From NCBI GenBank assembly GCA_019746355.1, contig JAIESC010000065.1:1-15457 (forward strand): 15,457 nt of DNA, given 5' to 3'. This document shows, piece after piece, positions 14,505-15,457 of this stretch. Source of the stretch: Xanthobacteraceae bacterium (lineage in GTDB: Bacteria > Pseudomonadota > Alphaproteobacteria > Rhizobiales > Xanthobacteraceae). Position numbers and translations under genes: made by a program. Every line of letters begins with the position of its first letter. Within the stretch, counting starts at the first letter, position 1. The notes under the pieces were generated by a model. It did no database searches. It was not told the origin of the DNA and worked only from the letters and a program-made list of their open reading frames with translations.

Positions 14505-14614
14505 CGTCATTCCGGGGCGCGCCGAAGGCGCGAACCCGGAATCCAGAGCCAAAACGGGACTGAGTGTGTCGTCCTGGATTCCAGGCCCGGCGCTGCGCGC
14601 CGTCCCGGAATGAC
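14505..14614. repeat. Long imperfect palindrome, dispersed-repeat type, also a candidate terminator
   Basis: Arms 14506-14546 and 14574-14614 are inverted copies of each other (GTCATTCCGGG...AATCCAG against its complement) with a few mismatches in the middle, and a 27-base loop. This 'TCATTCCGGGGCGCG...CCGGAATCCAG' type is a common dispersed intergenic palindrome in Bradyrhizobium-like genomes, to my knowledge. It sits between znuA and the convergent binding-protein gene and may end both transcripts. A second partial copy occurs at 6210-6227. Confidence 0.8.
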
Positions 14615-14632
14615 CGCGGCGGATTTCCGTGC

Positions 14633-15457
14633 CTACTTGACCATGCCGAGCGCGGTCAGAAGCTTGCGCTTGGACTCCACATCCTTCGAAAGATTGGCGG
14701 CAAAGCCTGCGCTGTCCTGGAAATAATCCGCCGGTTGCAGCGTCTGCTTGACGATGCGCTGGAACGGCGCGCTCTGCACTGCGGTCTTGCAGGCGGTCTC
14801 GAGCTTGGCCTTGATCTCGGCCGGGAGTCCTGCCGGCGCAAACATTCCGCCGATGCTGAGCGGCGAGACGTCGAAGCCCTGCTCCGTCACGGTCGGCACG
14901 TCGGCGATCGAGGGATTGCGCTTCCCGGCGAACAGTCCCGGCATCGCAAGCCCGCTGTTTGCCGCCGCAGTCAGCGGCGCAACCGCGAAGTCGATCTGGC
15001 CGCCGATGGTCATCTGGATCGATTCCGCCGGTCCCTTGAACGGCACGTGATTGAACGCGACCTTGCTGATCTGCCCGAACTCGGCCATCGCCAGGTGCGG
15101 AATGGTGCCGAGCCCCGGGCTGCCGAAGTCCAGTCCGCCCGGCTTGGCTTTGCTGGCGGCGACGATCTCGGCGACGTTTTTGTACGTGCCCTGCCGCGCC
15201 ACGATCACCTGGTCGTTCTTGAAGGTCTGGCAGATCGGCTCGAACGACTGCAGGCTGTAGCCCGCGTTCCGTTCGGTCATCGGCTGCACCGTGACCGAGA
15301 ACGCAGCGCCATGCATCAGCATGTAGCCGTCGGGCTTGGCGCGGGAGACTTCGGCGGTGCCGAGCACGCCGCCCGCGCCCGGCTTGTTGTAGATCACGAA
15401 GCGCTGGCCGAGCATGCCGGCCATCTCCTCGGTCAGCACCCGGCCGAGGATGTCGGC
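14633..15457 (-). CDS. Bug-family (TctC-like) substrate-binding protein, 5' end cut by window edge
   Basis: The C-terminal 274 residues of a protein that in this family is about 320 aa; the frame stays open to the window edge, so the signal peptide and first strand are missing. The visible start ADILGRVLTEEMAG runs into FVIYNKPGAGGVLGTAEVSRAKPDGYMLMHGAAF, the conserved Bug block (partly quoted). Later blocks are KNVAEIVAASKAKPGGLDFGSPG, FNHVPFKG and IADVPTVTEQGFDVSPLSIGGMFAPAGLP (partly quoted). It should bind a small carboxylate in the periplasm; no tctA or tctB is visible. It converges on znuA across the palindromic repeat. It is only distantly like the binding protein at 647-1633. Confidence 0.92.
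   Translation of the reverse strand, partial: ADILGRVLTEEMAGMLGQRFVIYNKPGAGGVLGTAEVSRAKPDGYMLMHGAAFSVTVQPMTERNAGYSLQSFEPICQTFKNDQVIVARQGTYKNVAEIVAASKAKPGGLDFGSPGLGTIPHLAMAEFGQISKVAFNHVPFKGPAESIQMTIGGQIDFAVAPLTAAANSGLAMPGLFAGKRNPSIADVPTVTEQGFDVSPLSIGGMFAPAGLPAEIKAKLETACKTAVQSAPFQRIVKQTLQPADYFQDSAGFAANLSKDVESKRKLLTALGMVK

Overview
The window reads as high-GC chromosomal DNA of an alphaproteobacterium, most likely a Bradyrhizobium or close relative. This is inferred from the gene content: orphan Bug/TctC-type and DUF534-type solute-binding proteins, a split ArsP-like permease and an alphaproteobacterial-style Zur box. No rRNA, tRNA, CRISPR array or intact insertion sequence was seen.

Layout: 1-561 holds the end of one gene and the second half of a split ArsP/DUF318-type permease. 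647-1633 is an orphan periplasmic binding protein of the tricarboxylate-transport (Bug) family. It is followed by a VOC/glyoxalase-fold protein (1726-2160) and, 3 bases later, an aromatic-ring FAD monooxygenase (2164-3792), which look like a small catabolic unit ending in a GC-rich hairpin. 3951-4934 is a DUF534 ABC-type binding protein without visible transporter partners. 4935-6312 is a low-density stretch with three small conserved-looking or hypothetical ORFs: an 80-aa leucine-zipper-like protein, a 60-aa zinc-ribbon-like protein and a 103-aa hypothetical.

6313-10301 is a divergent regulatory module. An AraC-family regulator (minus strand) faces a two-gene operon. The operon encodes a GlcF-like iron-sulfur protein and a flavoprotein of the vanillyl-alcohol oxidase / p-cresol methylhydroxylase family. 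The likely reading is an inducible membrane-linked dehydrogenase for a phenolic or hydroxy-acid substrate, in which the Fe-S protein replaces the usual cytochrome c subunit.

10582-11508 (minus) is 2-keto-3-deoxygluconate kinase. Divergent from it is a zinc-uptake operon: a near-perfect Zur box (11650-11668), a 57-aa histidine-rich single-helix membrane protein (11674-11847), znuC, znuB and znuA. The histidine-rich gene is translationally linked to znuC and is the most notable find here. After znuA comes a long imperfect palindrome of the dispersed-repeat kind; an 18-base piece of the same repeat also occurs at 6210-6227. The window ends inside a second Bug-family binding protein on the minus strand.
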